The notes under the pieces: model-generated
What the model saw: the letters and a program-made list of their open reading frames with translations, nothing else
Told to the model about the DNA's origin: nothing
The model's database searches: none
Part shown: positions 8,599 through 16,234 of the stretch, piece after piece
Numbering within the stretch: position 1 is the stretch's first letter
How the letters are laid out: each line of letters starts with the position of its first letter
Translations under genes and position numbers: made by a program
Origin: an uncultured Verrucomicrobiota bacterium
GTDB taxonomy: Bacteria > Verrucomicrobiota > Verrucomicrobiia > Methylacidiphilales > UBA1321
DNA: 62,169 nucleotides
Assembly (NCBI GenBank): GCA_903863295.1
Contig: CAIPBM010000191.1
Location: 1-62,169 of the forward strand
Reading direction: 5' to 3'

Positions 8599-10038
8599 AT
8601 GGATTCCATCAGCCTGACCATTCCTGAACTTCGCCAAAAACTCGCCTCGGGCGCTTTGCGTTCCCGCGAAGTCATCGATCAACTCGCCAGCCGCATCGAG
8701 GCGGTCGATCCCAAGCTCAAAGCTTATCTTCATGTCGATGCGGACAAAGCCCGCGCCGAGGCGGATGCCGCTGATGTTTCGCTGCCGCTAGGTGGCGTGC
8801 CCATTGCGATCAAGGACGTGATCAACGTGAAGGGCGATCCCTGCACCTGTGCGTCCAAGATTCTGGAGGGCTACGTTTCCCCCTACGATGCCACGGTCAT
8901 CACCAAGTTGCGCGAAGCGGGCGCGGTGTTCCTCGGGCGCACCAACATGGATGAATTCGCCATGGGTTCCTCGACGGAAAATTCGTCCTGGGGCACGACG
9001 CGCAATCCGTGGGACCTCGACCGGATTCCCGGCGGCAGCAGCGGTGGTTCGGCGGCGGCGGTCGGCGGGCACGAAGCCTTCGCGGCACTCGGCACCGATA
9101 CGGGCGGCTCGATCCGCCAGCCGGCCGCGCTCTGTAGCTGCGTCGGGTTGAAGCCGACTTATGGCCGCGTCTCGCGCTATGGGCTGGTGGCGTTCGCTTC
9201 CAGCCTCGATCAGATCGGCACGTTCACGAAGACGGTCGAGGAAGCGGCCTTGCTGCTGGAAGTCATCGCCGGCCACGACCCGCGCGACAACACGAGCATC
9301 GATCGGCCCGTGCCGAAGTACACTCACTCACTCCACCAAGGGGTGAAGGGTCTGCGCCTAGGCGTGCCGAAGGAATATTTCATCGAGGGAATCGACCCCG
9401 AGGTGGAGAAGGCCGTTCGCGACGCGATTGAGGAATACAAGCGGCAGGGCGCGGAGATCGTGGAGGTCTCGCTGCCCCACACGCAGTATGCCGTGGCCGT
9501 CTATTACATCATCGCGACGGCGGAGTGCTCCGCGAATCTCGCGCGGTTTGACGGCGTGCGCTATGGCAAACGGACGCAGAATCCGAAGGACATCCTCGAC
9601 ATGTATGGCCGCACTCGCGCGGAGGGCTTTGGCGCGGAAGTGAAGCGCCGCATCATTCTCGGCACCTACGTCCTCAGCTCCGGCTACTACGATGCCTATT
9701 ACAATCGCGCGCAAAAAGTGCGGCACATGATCGCCGAGGATTTCCGCCTCGCCTTCGAGCAGTGCGACGCGTTGCTCACGCCGACCTCACCCACGCCCGC
9801 CTTCAAGATTGGCGAGCGCACCGCCGATCCGCTCCAAATGTACCTCGCCGATATCTTCACCATCGCGGTGAACCTCGCCGGCATCTGCGGCGTCTCGATT
9901 CCGTGCGGCTTCACCGGAAACAAGCTGCCCATCGGTCTCCAAATCATCGGCCCGAAATGGGGCGAGGAAACTATGCTCCGCGTCGCCCATGCCTATGAGC
10001 AGGCGACGCCATGGCATAAGGAGAAGCCGCCGATTTAG
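8599..10038 (+). CDS. gatA: Asp-tRNA(Asn)/Glu-tRNA(Gln) amidotransferase subunit A
   Basis: 479 residues, normal GatA length. The amidase-signature catalytic triad is intact: K72 (GVPIAIKDVI), cis-Ser147 (IPGGSSGGSAAA) and nucleophile Ser171 (GTDTGGSIRQPAA), with the same spacing as the characterised staphylococcal enzyme. GatA releases ammonia from glutamine for tRNA-bound Glu/Asp amidation. The expected downstream partner gatB follows only after a 1.87-kb insertion of unrelated AT-rich sequence. The start ATG has a pyrimidine-rich leader with no Shine-Dalgarno motif. Confidence 0.97.
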   Translation: MDSISLTIPELRQKLASGALRSREVIDQLASRIEAVDPKLKAYLHVDADKARAEADAADVSLPLGGVPIAIKDVINVKGDPCTCASKILEGYVSPYDATVITKLREAGAVFLGRTNMDEFAMGSSTENSSWGTTRNPWDLDRIPGGSSGGSAAAVGGHEAFAALGTDTGGSIRQPAALCSCVGLKPTYGRVSRYGLVAFASSLDQIGTFTKTVEEAALLLEVIAGHDPRDNTSIDRPVPKYTHSLHQGVKGLRLGVPKEYFIEGIDPEVEKAVRDAIEEYKRQGAEIVEVSLPHTQYAVAVYYIIATAECSANLARFDGVRYGKRTQNPKDILDMYGRTRAEGFGAEVKRRIILGTYVLSSGYYDAYYNRAQKVRHMIAEDFRLAFEQCDALLTPTSPTPAFKIGERTADPLQMYLADIFTIAVNLAGICGVSIPCGFTGNKLPIGLQIIGPKWGEETMLRVAHAYEQATPWHKEKPPI

Positions 10039-10224
10039 AGAATTTCGTTATCGTAAACTTGCCAATAACTTAATTTACATTCATTTCATCAATCGGACGT
10101 TATACCTTAAGATAGTTTAGAACTTTCTGAATCAACCGGAGTAAAAAGCCCGGCCATCTGCCACGACCATTATTAAGCCATTTTAGGAAATAGGAAAAAA
10201 TCGAAATTATAAAAGACCTCTATT

Positions 10225-11169
10225 ATGGCCGATCAACAATCGTCGCAGTCGGAGCAACCACTCGCAGAATTTACGGAATTCAATTGGGAACAATCTAAAG
10301 GATATCCCAAAGTATTATACTCAGCCACGAAAGCACTTGAAGCTCTTGGCGCTAATGATAGCTCTCACACTAAATCATACAAAGAAGTGTACGAGAAGGC
10401 TAAGGAGCTATTTCCTCAACTTATTACTCATCCAACCGCAGTAGCAGAGAATAGTTTTTATGGGTACCTCACCAAAGCAGTTAATGACGAGGAGTCTCTA
10501 ATTAATTGCGAGGGACGCAAGCAAGGATATTATCTAATTTCAACCAATTTGGTCAATTTATCGAAAGTAGAAACCCCTAAAGAAGAAGTTGTTAAGGAGG
10601 AAAGAAAGCGCAAAGAAAAAGAAAGCCATCTTTACCCCATAGCCTTGACTTGGCTAAGAACACAACGCTATCGATGTGAGGATACATCAGCGCTACGTGG
10701 GCACGGTAAGTGGGGTAATCCAGATATCACCGGTCTACTAATCACCGAAACAGTTGGTGTTCCTGATATTGAAATAGGCACAATTGAGGTCAAGGTTTCA
10801 CTTGAAAATTGGGAACAGTGGATATTTGAGGCAGTAGCACATCGTCGCTTTTCCAATAGGGTATATTTTGCATTTGCTCATCCGGAGGAGGCCGCCCCTA
10901 AAATTCCTATTGAAATGCGGTATTATGCCGAACTCTACCATATAGGTATCTTGGTCTTTCTTGTAAGTCAGGAAAAATTTTTCCAACTCTGTAATGGTAC
11001 TCTTCAAGAACCAATTGTAGCATTAGATGCTACCGTTTTTGAGTTATACTCCGCGCCGTTCATGACAGTTCAAGCACATGCCAAGAAGAAATTCTTAGAG
11101 AAATCCTTGGAACTACATGGTTATAAAGAGGCATGCACATGGGGCCAACCTCTAGAAGAGCAAGACTAG
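10225..11169 (+). CDS. predicted PD-(D/E)XK nuclease with N-terminal winged-helix-like domain, AT-rich
   Basis: 314 residues whose base composition is visibly more AT-rich than the flanking gat genes, indicating acquisition. Residues about 20-106 resemble a winged helix (SYKEVYEKAKELFP ... GYYLIS). A charged linker rich in Lys/Glu (115-135) leads to a C-terminal domain with the spacing of a PD-(D/E)XK nuclease core: D167 in NPDITG, then E188-x-K190 in GTIEVKVS, followed by a helix NWEQWIFEAVAHRRF. No methyltransferase, ATPase or second subunit is adjacent, so it is not part of a recognisable restriction system. Substrate and role are unknown; defence or genome maintenance is conjecture. The 186 upstream bases are AT-rich and should contain its promoter. 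Confidence 0.75.
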   Translation: MADQQSSQSEQPLAEFTEFNWEQSKGYPKVLYSATKALEALGANDSSHTKSYKEVYEKAKELFPQLITHPTAVAENSFYGYLTKAVNDEESLINCEGRKQGYYLISTNLVNLSKVETPKEEVVKEERKRKEKESHLYPIALTWLRTQRYRCEDTSALRGHGKWGNPDITGLLITETVGVPDIEIGTIEVKVSLENWEQWIFEAVAHRRFSNRVYFAFAHPEEAAPKIPIEMRYYAELYHIGILVFLVSQEKFFQLCNGTLQEPIVALDATVFELYSAPFMTVQAHAKKKFLEKSLELHGYKEACTWGQPLEEQD

Positions 11170-11299
11170 TATTCATGCTCCACCTCAAGTGCGACTCAGG
11201 AACGAGCAACCATCTAAAACCCAATCCACTTCACACCATGAAAAAAACCTGACGCAATGCCCTGCCCATGCGTCAGCGGTCTCAAATACAATCTCCCTT

Positions 11300-11350
11300 C
11301 GTTCCCAAAGTCCCTTTGGAAACGCACTTGCTGAGGCAATTTCATTGCCG
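11300..11350 (+). repeat. two-hairpin repeat family B
   Basis: Hairpin 1 is CGTTCCCAAAG...CTTTGGAAACG. Linker CACTTGCTGA follows, then hairpin 2 GGCAATTTCATTGCC. The same architecture recurs at 13399, three times at 13756-13979, at 50915 and (inverted) at 50996. The surrounding gap from 11170 to 11485 holds no other recognisable gene or signal. Confidence 0.75.
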
Positions 11351-11485
11351 ACTTTTTCGGCTACCTCAAGGCAACCGGCAACGAAGTTGCGCGGACCATG
11401 GCGTTCCAAATCTGTTGAATCCGCTGGCAATGCATCTCCTATGGGAATTGCAGTCCCCCCTTCCCTCGGCTACAATAGTGTTGCC

Positions 11486-11680
11486 ATGAATCCACTTTCT
11501 CAATCATCCTCCAACCGCCCCCGCCCCGTGCGGGAAGTCTTCGCGGGCATGGGCGTTCCCGAGGAAATCCTCGCCGAGCAGGAGAGGATGGATGCAATTC
11601 TGCCCGCGTGGGTCTGGGAGATTGACTCCAAACAACTGGCCCTGAGTGATAAGTCCGATTGGGAAGATGAAGAAATTTGA
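11486..11680 (+). CDS. small antitoxin-like protein of a decayed nucleotidyltransferase TA pair
   Basis: A 64-residue frame starting at the ATG at 11486. It is acidic at the C terminus (DWEDEEI) with a helical middle (VREVFAGMGVPEEILAEQERMDAI). Its last 14 bases overlap the start of a broken nucleotidyltransferase-like frame, the tight coupling usual for antitoxin-toxin pairs. No DNA-binding motif is recognised. The call rests mainly on context and would fall if the downstream remnant is not a toxin. Confidence 0.45.
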   Translation: MNPLSQSSSNRPRPVREVFAGMGVPEEILAEQERMDAILPAWVWEIDSKQLALSDKSDWEDEEI

Positions 11681-11851
11681 ACTCTCTTTGTTCAAAACGT
11701 CCTGGATCGACTTGTCGCTGCAGGATTTGCGGGTGTTTTAGTCGGTGGGCATGCTGTCAATTACTGGGCACTCCTCTATGAGCAAACTCCTCCCGCTTGG
11801 GGAGAACTCCTTCCCTTTACCAGTGAAGACGTCGATTTCCTCGAATCTTAA
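11667..11851 (+). pseudogene. truncated, frameshifted nucleotidyltransferase-like toxin remnant
   Basis: An ATG at 11667 begins MKKFELSLF, then the frame is lost. From about 11684 a second frame reads LFVQNVLDRLVAAGFAGVLVGGHAVN, ending at a stop at 11849. The LVGGHAVNYW and FTSEDVDFL stretches match the N-terminal GG-x-A...DxD-type layout of stand-alone nucleotidyltransferases such as AbiEii-like toxins. A 4-base loss in a TTTG tandem at about 11687-11690 would explain the shift (inference). The expected further 100 or more C-terminal residues are missing, so the gene is dead. Confidence 0.55.
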
Positions 11852-11905
11852 TCCTCCCCGCGCAATCGTTTTGATTCCGTACGCGCGACCCGCTAATTTC
11901 CTACC

Positions 11906-13390
11906 ATGACCGCCACCGCCCCTCTCACCGCCGCCGATTACGAAGTCGTCATCGGCCTTGAAGTCCACTGCCAGCTCAAGACAAACACGAAGATGTTTTG
12001 CGGCTGTAAAAACGAATTCGGCGGCGCGTCGAATTCGCATGTGTGCCCGGTCTGCCTCGGGCTGCCCGGCGTGCTGCCGGTGCCGAACGAAGAGGCGATC
12101 GAGAAGACGATCCTCACCGGCGAGATGCTCGGCTGCGAGATCGCCACGCGCTGCAAGTTCGACCGGAAGAATTACTTCTACCCGGACATGCCCAAGAACT
12201 ACCAGATCTCCCAGTATGACGAGCCGCTCTGCCTCGGCGGCGCGGTCACGCTCGACCTCCTCGCCTATCCCAAGGACGCGCAGAAGGACGAGTCGACGGT
12301 CGCCGACAAACCGATACGGCTCGTGCGCATTCACCTGGAAGAGGACGTGGCCAAGTCGTTCCATTTCGAGGACGGTACCAGCGGCATCGACTTCAACCGC
12401 GCCGGGACGCCGCTGATGGAAATCGTGAGCGAGGCCGACATGTCGACGCCGGAGGAGGCCTTCGCCTATCTCTCCGCACTCAAGCAAATCCTGGTCTACG
12501 GCGGCGTCAGCGATGCCGACATGGAAAAGGGCCAGATGCGCTGCGACGTGAACATCTCCATCCGCCCGCGCGGCCAGAAGGAATTCGGCACCAAGTGCGA
12601 GTTGAAGAATCTCAACAGCATCAGCGGCGTGCGGCGTGCACTCAAGTATGAGATCGCGCGGCAGATCGATGTCGTCACCTCCGGCGGCACGATCCAGCAG
12701 CAGACCCGCCGCTGGGACGACGACAAGGGCGAGACCACGCTCATGCGCGTGAAGGAAAAGGCGCACGACTATCGTTACTTCCCCGAGCCCGACATCCAGG
12801 CCGTCCGCACCGATCACGGTCTCTACGAGCGCGCCAAGGCCCGCATGCCGGAGTTGCCCGCCGCCAAGAAGGTGCGTCTTGCCAGCGTCTATGGCGTCAG
12901 CGCCTATCAGGCGGGCGTGCTGGCCGCCGATGCCGCATTGGCCGATTATTTTGAAAAGGCCGCCGCGTCCAAGCCCGCCAACGGGGCCGCCGTTGCCAAT
13001 CTCCTGCTCAACGATTTCCTGGCCACCGCTACCGGAGAAAATCCCCTGCCCGCGCTCGCACCCCACTACTTTGCGGAGCTGGCCGAGCTGGCCGCCTCCG
13101 GCCAGATTAACAGCAAGCAGGCCAAGGAGGTCTTCGCGCAGATGTTCGTTACCGGAAAATCGCCGGAGACTCTCGTCAAGGAACTCGGCCTCGCCCAGGT
13201 CAGCGATGTGGGCGCGCTCGAGGCTTTCTGCGATCAGGCCATCGCGGCCAATCCCAAGAGCGTCGCCGATTTCAAGGCTGGCAAGATGAATGCCGTCAAC
13301 GCCCTCAAGGGCCAGGTCATGAAGCTGAGCAAAGGCACCGCGAATCCGCAGCTCGTGGGCGATATTCTGGTGAAGAAGCTGAGCAGCTAA
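11906..13390 (+). CDS. gatB: Asp-tRNA(Asn)/Glu-tRNA(Gln) amidotransferase subunit B
   Basis: 494 residues. The start region has the diagnostic YEVVIGLEVHCQL, followed by a zinc site (CGC...CPVCLG), the LVRIHLEED and DFNRAGTPLMEIVSE kinase-core motifs, and the C-terminal YqeY-like tail that binds tRNA. GatB activates the misacylated amino acid by phosphorylation and pairs with GatA and GatC encoded upstream. Length and motifs are complete. It is separated from gatA by the nuclease/TA cargo, so it may have its own promoter between 11852 and 11905. Confidence 0.97.
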   Translation: MTATAPLTAADYEVVIGLEVHCQLKTNTKMFCGCKNEFGGASNSHVCPVCLGLPGVLPVPNEEAIEKTILTGEMLGCEIATRCKFDRKNYFYPDMPKNYQISQYDEPLCLGGAVTLDLLAYPKDAQKDESTVADKPIRLVRIHLEEDVAKSFHFEDGTSGIDFNRAGTPLMEIVSEADMSTPEEAFAYLSALKQILVYGGVSDADMEKGQMRCDVNISIRPRGQKEFGTKCELKNLNSISGVRRALKYEIARQIDVVTSGGTIQQQTRRWDDDKGETTLMRVKEKAHDYRYFPEPDIQAVRTDHGLYERAKARMPELPAAKKVRLASVYGVSAYQAGVLAADAALADYFEKAAASKPANGAAVANLLLNDFLATATGENPLPALAPHYFAELAELAASGQINSKQAKEVFAQMFVTGKSPETLVKELGLAQVSDVGALEAFCDQAIAANPKSVADFKAGKMNAVNALKGQVMKLSKGTANPQLVGDILVKKLSS

Positions 13391-13398
13391 GGCCTCCT

Positions 13399-13453
13399 CG
13401 TTCCCAAACTCCATTTGGGAACGTCCATGGACCTCGCAAAATTTGATTTCGCG
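13399..13453 (+). repeat. two-hairpin repeat family B, variant second stem
   Basis: Hairpin 1 (CGTTCCCAAA...TTTGGGAACG) follows the gatB stop by 8 bases. The linker is changed, and hairpin 2 is CGCAAAATTTGATTTCGCG instead of the GGCAAT/ATTGCC type. The stem is retained with one mismatch. It may serve as the gatB terminator. Confidence 0.7.
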
Positions 13454-13506
13454 ATAGTCTGGAGCATCTTCACTAGTTTGTGGCCAGCCTGAAAGGCTGG
13501 CAATCG

Positions 13507-13675
13507 TATAGCCCAGGGTTGGCGTAGTATCGCCTACCCAGGGAACCCCGGCACGAGGGCCCTACGCTGTAAGCGTTGAATCGGGTGTACTTTCAAAGGC
13601 GATTCTACCCCTACAGGGTAGTCTGCGGGGAAGGCTGACCCAGGGTAGGCGCCGCTGCGCCAACCCTGGGCTATA
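13507..13675. repeat. long nested inverted repeat (family F)
   Basis: Outer arms are TATAGCCCAGGGTTGGCG (13507-13524) and its exact reverse complement (13658-13675). Inside lies a second near-palindrome (GCCTACCCAGGG against CCCAGGGTAGGC). A smaller hairpin (CCAGCCTGAAAGGCTGG) lies just upstream, near 13483. The region has no coding potential. Its role is unknown. Confidence 0.75.
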
Positions 13676-13723
13676 GAATGTTATCCTTTCAGGATATAAA
13701 TCCACCCGGCTAAAGAATTTATG

Positions 13724-13983
13724 GAAAAACTAGAGTCATTGCCCTCCCTGGGATCGGCCATGAAATGGCCTCAGCAAGGCGTTCCCAAGTGCAACTTGGG
13801 AACGAGGAGGAAACGCTAGAGCCATTGCCACTCGTCGGGATCGGCCATGAAATGGCCTCAGCAAGGCGTTCCCAAGTGTAACTTGGGAACGAGGAGGAAA
13901 CGCTAGAGCCATTGCCACTCGCCGGGATCGGCCATGAAATGGCCTCAGCACGTGCGTTCCCAAGTGCAACTTGGGAACGAGGA
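13724..13983 (-). repeat. tandem array of three family B two-hairpin units
   Basis: Three consecutive units of about 87-88 bases, each containing GGCCATGAAATGGCC (hairpin 2) and CGTTCCCAAGT...ACTTGGGAACG (hairpin 1), in inverted orientation relative to the copies at 11300 and 50915. The unit positions of hairpin 1 are 13780-13804, 13867-13891 and 13955-13979. Between units lies a shared stretch containing GCTAGAGCCATTGCC. Frames crossing it encode only the repeat. Confidence 0.85.
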
Positions 13984-13990
13984 AGAAGAA

Positions 13991-14016
13991 CTGATCCTTT
14001 GACAAGCTCAGGATGA
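13991..14016 (-). repeat. family D repeat half-copy
   Basis: CTGATCCTTTGACAAGCTCAGGATGA is a single arm of the element that occurs as an inverted pair at 53818-53960. It touches the 3' end of the glycosylase gene. Confidence 0.65.
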
Positions 14017-14964
14017 TGGATGAGTCGTTGAGGGCGTTTCAGCGGATTTTTCGCTTGGCTTGGCGGCCTTCTTCTTGGCACGGGGCGGAGTCACTTTTTC
14101 CGGCGGAAGCGCCTTGGGATCATTGCGGATCCAATGGAAGAGGAACTGCTGGGCGTAGCCGCGGTTCGGACCGAAGTGCGACTCGGCAAAGGCGCGGAGC
14201 CGCTCATGTTTCACGCGCGTGCTGTTGTGAAAATAGAGACGACGCAAAACCCGCTCCACCCAGACATCGATGGGAAACGCCTCCGCCCGCCCATAGGCGA
14301 AGAGCAGGATGCAGTTCGCGACCTTCTCTCCCACGCCTTGAATCCGCATCAATTGCTCCCGCGCTTCCGCGGTGGGCAGAGTGGCGATCCGATCCAGGGA
14401 AATCTCGCTGGAAGCAATTTGTTTTGCCGCGACAAAAAGATGCCGCGCACGGAAACCGAGACGGCAGGCGCGTAGTTTGGCTTCCGTGGCGAGAGCGAGC
14501 CGGGAAGCATCCGGAAATGAATGGAGCCCCTCCCCGATTTCATCACCAAAGGCCCGCCGTAACTCGTGGTTGATCTGCTCAATCTGCGTAATCTGCTTCA
14601 GGGAAGAGCAGATGAAATTGCATAGCGTCTCCCACGGTTCCTGCCGGAGAATCCGCAGTCCTGGCGAAAACGCCTGGGCCTTTTCCAGCCACGGATCGCT
14701 GGGGAAAGTGGCGAAGATTTCCCGCATGGGCAAGTCGAGGGCAAAGTAACGGGTCACCGCCTCATGCGTCAGTCCCGGTCCCACCGCTCGCAGGGCATCG
14801 CCTTGCGCCCAGATGAGGCAGGGACGGCGGTCGATCCAGCCCCGCCAATGCCCGTTCACCTCCTGCTTCCAGGAGAAGGACTGACCACTGGTCAACGTGG
14901 CGTCGAGATCAAGCCCGTGACTGAAGAGCGATAGGGAAACTTGAGGCGGTTCCGGATATTTCAT
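14008..14964 (-). CDS. ogg: 8-oxoguanine DNA glycosylase (OGG1-type, N-glycosylase/AP lyase)
   Basis: 318 residues from the ATG at 14964 (a TTG two codons upstream is less likely). An OGG N-terminal domain (1-110, with LTSGQSFSWKQ) is followed by a helix-hairpin-helix-GPD domain. The hairpin reads IQGVGEKVANCILLFA with catalytic K216, and D235 lies in FPIDVWVER, matching the Lys/Asp pair of human OGG1. The enzyme would excise 8-oxoguanine paired with C. A Lys/Ala/Pro-rich tail of about 30 residues extends past the catalytic domain. The gene lies 12 bases downstream of the secreted-protein gene on the same strand. Confidence 0.92.
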   Translation of the reverse strand: MKYPEPPQVSLSLFSHGLDLDATLTSGQSFSWKQEVNGHWRGWIDRRPCLIWAQGDALRAVGPGLTHEAVTRYFALDLPMREIFATFPSDPWLEKAQAFSPGLRILRQEPWETLCNFICSSLKQITQIEQINHELRRAFGDEIGEGLHSFPDASRLALATEAKLRACRLGFRARHLFVAAKQIASSEISLDRIATLPTAEAREQLMRIQGVGEKVANCILLFAYGRAEAFPIDVWVERVLRRLYFHNSTRVKHERLRAFAESHFGPNRGYAQQFLFHWIRNDPKALPPEKVTPPRAKKKAAKPSEKSAETPSTTHPSS

Positions 14965-14976
14965 GACCAAGTCTGG

Positions 14977-15570
14977 TTATTTGTCCTGCGGTTTCACGCT
15001 ATCGATGATCTTGTTGAAAAGGGGGAGATTGGCGGTGATCAGCGGTTCCGGGCCGGTAAAGCGCCAATAGATATTGCCCTGCGGACTTTCGATCACCGCG
15101 CCGAGCAATCCGTAGTTCGGCTTGGAAACAGTCGGTATTCCCGGCGTCGGAACGACCTGGGCATAGGTGCCGAAAATGACGACTTGGGAAATCTTCAGTC
15201 CGCCGACATCGTGGTGCTTTTGCTCGGCGGCAGCGGGTTGCCCCTCCGCGTTGAACATCGTGCCGATCCAAGCCTCAATGTTCTCCTTGGCGCTGCCGCC
15301 GATGCCGGGGCCGAAATAAAAGACGACCACTTCACCTTCCTGCCCCTCCTGGCCGCGCGGCGCGGGGACCATCCATTGTCCGGCCCGGGCACTACTGGTG
15401 ACCGGAACACTCTGCCATTTGGCCGGGACGGTGAATTTCAGTCCCCCGACTTTAAAGGTGGGGCCGCCGAGATAAACATCGCTGTCCCGATCCGCCGGAT
15501 GCGCTGCACGCACGATTTGTCCCGTGGCGAAAAAGGCCACAATCATGGCGTACAAAAGAATGCTTCGCAT
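14977..15570 (-). CDS. secreted protein of unknown function
   Basis: 197 residues from the ATG at 15570, chosen because it begins a clean signal peptide (SILLYAMIVAFFATGQIVRAA). The open frame extends 71 codons further upstream but into the Fur-family gene and shows no coding logic there. The mature part is about 170 residues with FTVPAKWQSVPV, GGLKISQVVIFGTY and WRFTGPEPLITAN; no catalytic motif is recognised. It lies upstream of the glycosylase gene, probably in one transcript. The family is unknown to me. Confidence 0.75.
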   Translation of the reverse strand: MRSILLYAMIVAFFATGQIVRAAHPADRDSDVYLGGPTFKVGGLKFTVPAKWQSVPVTSSARAGQWMVPAPRGQEGQEGEVVVFYFGPGIGGSAKENIEAWIGTMFNAEGQPAAAEQKHHDVGGLKISQVVIFGTYAQVVPTPGIPTVSKPNYGLLGAVIESPQGNIYWRFTGPEPLITANLPLFNKIIDSVKPQDK

Positions 15571-15625
15571 GGCCCTACTATTATCGGTTGCTTTCAGCTT
15601 GTCGAGGGAGAGAGTACGGGGCGGA

Positions 15626-16129
15626 TTACCCCTGCTTGCGCGGCTTGCGCGCTTTGGCGGCCGGTTTTTGACAGGCCGGGCAGACCCCCGAAAGCTGAAG
15701 GGAGTGGCTGAGCCCGGCATATCCTCGCTCCTTGGCGATCTGGTCCTCAAAGCGTTCAACCACGCAATCCTCGATCGGTTCAACCTTATGACACGTGCGA
15801 CAAATCAGATAATGATGATGTTGATGCCCGTCCCGCGCCCGGATTTCATGCCGGGTGGTGCCATCAATCCAGGCCACCCGCTGGACAAGTTCCTTCTCTT
15901 CCAGAATGGAAATGAAACGGAACACCGTGGCGAAATCGCACCCGGCCCCACGGACTTTCTCGTGGATATCCGCCAGGGTGAGAGGAACCGAACTCGAATC
16001 GAGCAATTGGACGATGGCAATGCGTCCATGCGTGGCACGAAGGCCATTTTCCCGCAACCAGGCCACGGCATCAATGGCATGAGAATGTGAGTGAGGTGCC
16101 GGGGATGTGCCCATGCTTACTTGTACCAT
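15626..16129 (-). CDS. Fur-family metalloregulator
   Basis: 167 residues. The N-terminal winged helix (LRENGLRATHGRIAIV, then DFATVFRFISILEE) and the C-terminal dimerisation domain are both present. The Zn/regulatory-site residues include HEIRARDGHQHHH and two CxxC pairs, CRTC and CPAC, which fit a structural zinc site. A His-rich N-terminal stretch (PHSHSHA) and a basic tail (KARKPRK) are unusual. Whether it senses iron (Fur), zinc (Zur) or peroxide (PerR) cannot be decided. It is divergent from the siroheme-decarboxylase-like gene across 105 bases; no clear Fur box was seen there. Confidence 0.9.
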   Translation of the reverse strand: MVQVSMGTSPAPHSHSHAIDAVAWLRENGLRATHGRIAIVQLLDSSSVPLTLADIHEKVRGAGCDFATVFRFISILEEKELVQRVAWIDGTTRHEIRARDGHQHHHYLICRTCHKVEPIEDCVVERFEDQIAKERGYAGLSHSLQLSGVCPACQKPAAKARKPRKQG

Positions 16130-16234
16130 AGGAAAGCCGGTTCAGCCAGAAGTCGCTTTGCCAGACCAATAAAGGATGCATTTGGAACAAGAGCGGTGGT
16201 TGCACCGGCGGTTCTGACTCGCTAGGCTGTCTTC

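Noticed and set aside
11738..13414. A 558-codon minus-strand frame opposite gatB
   Set aside because: GatB is unambiguous on the plus strand; the frame arises from GC-rich codon bias.
13391..14007. Repeat-dense region considered as a CRISPR array
   Set aside because: Units are 87-88 bases, almost fully identical and palindromic, with no unique spacers and no cas genes in the window.
13719..14081. A 120-codon minus-strand frame with repeated peptide units
   Set aside because: The repetition is the translation of the tandem family B repeats, not a real repeat protein.
16130..16234. Fur box between the Fur-family and AhbAB-like genes
   Set aside because: No 19-base GATAATGATAATCATTATC-like palindrome was seen.
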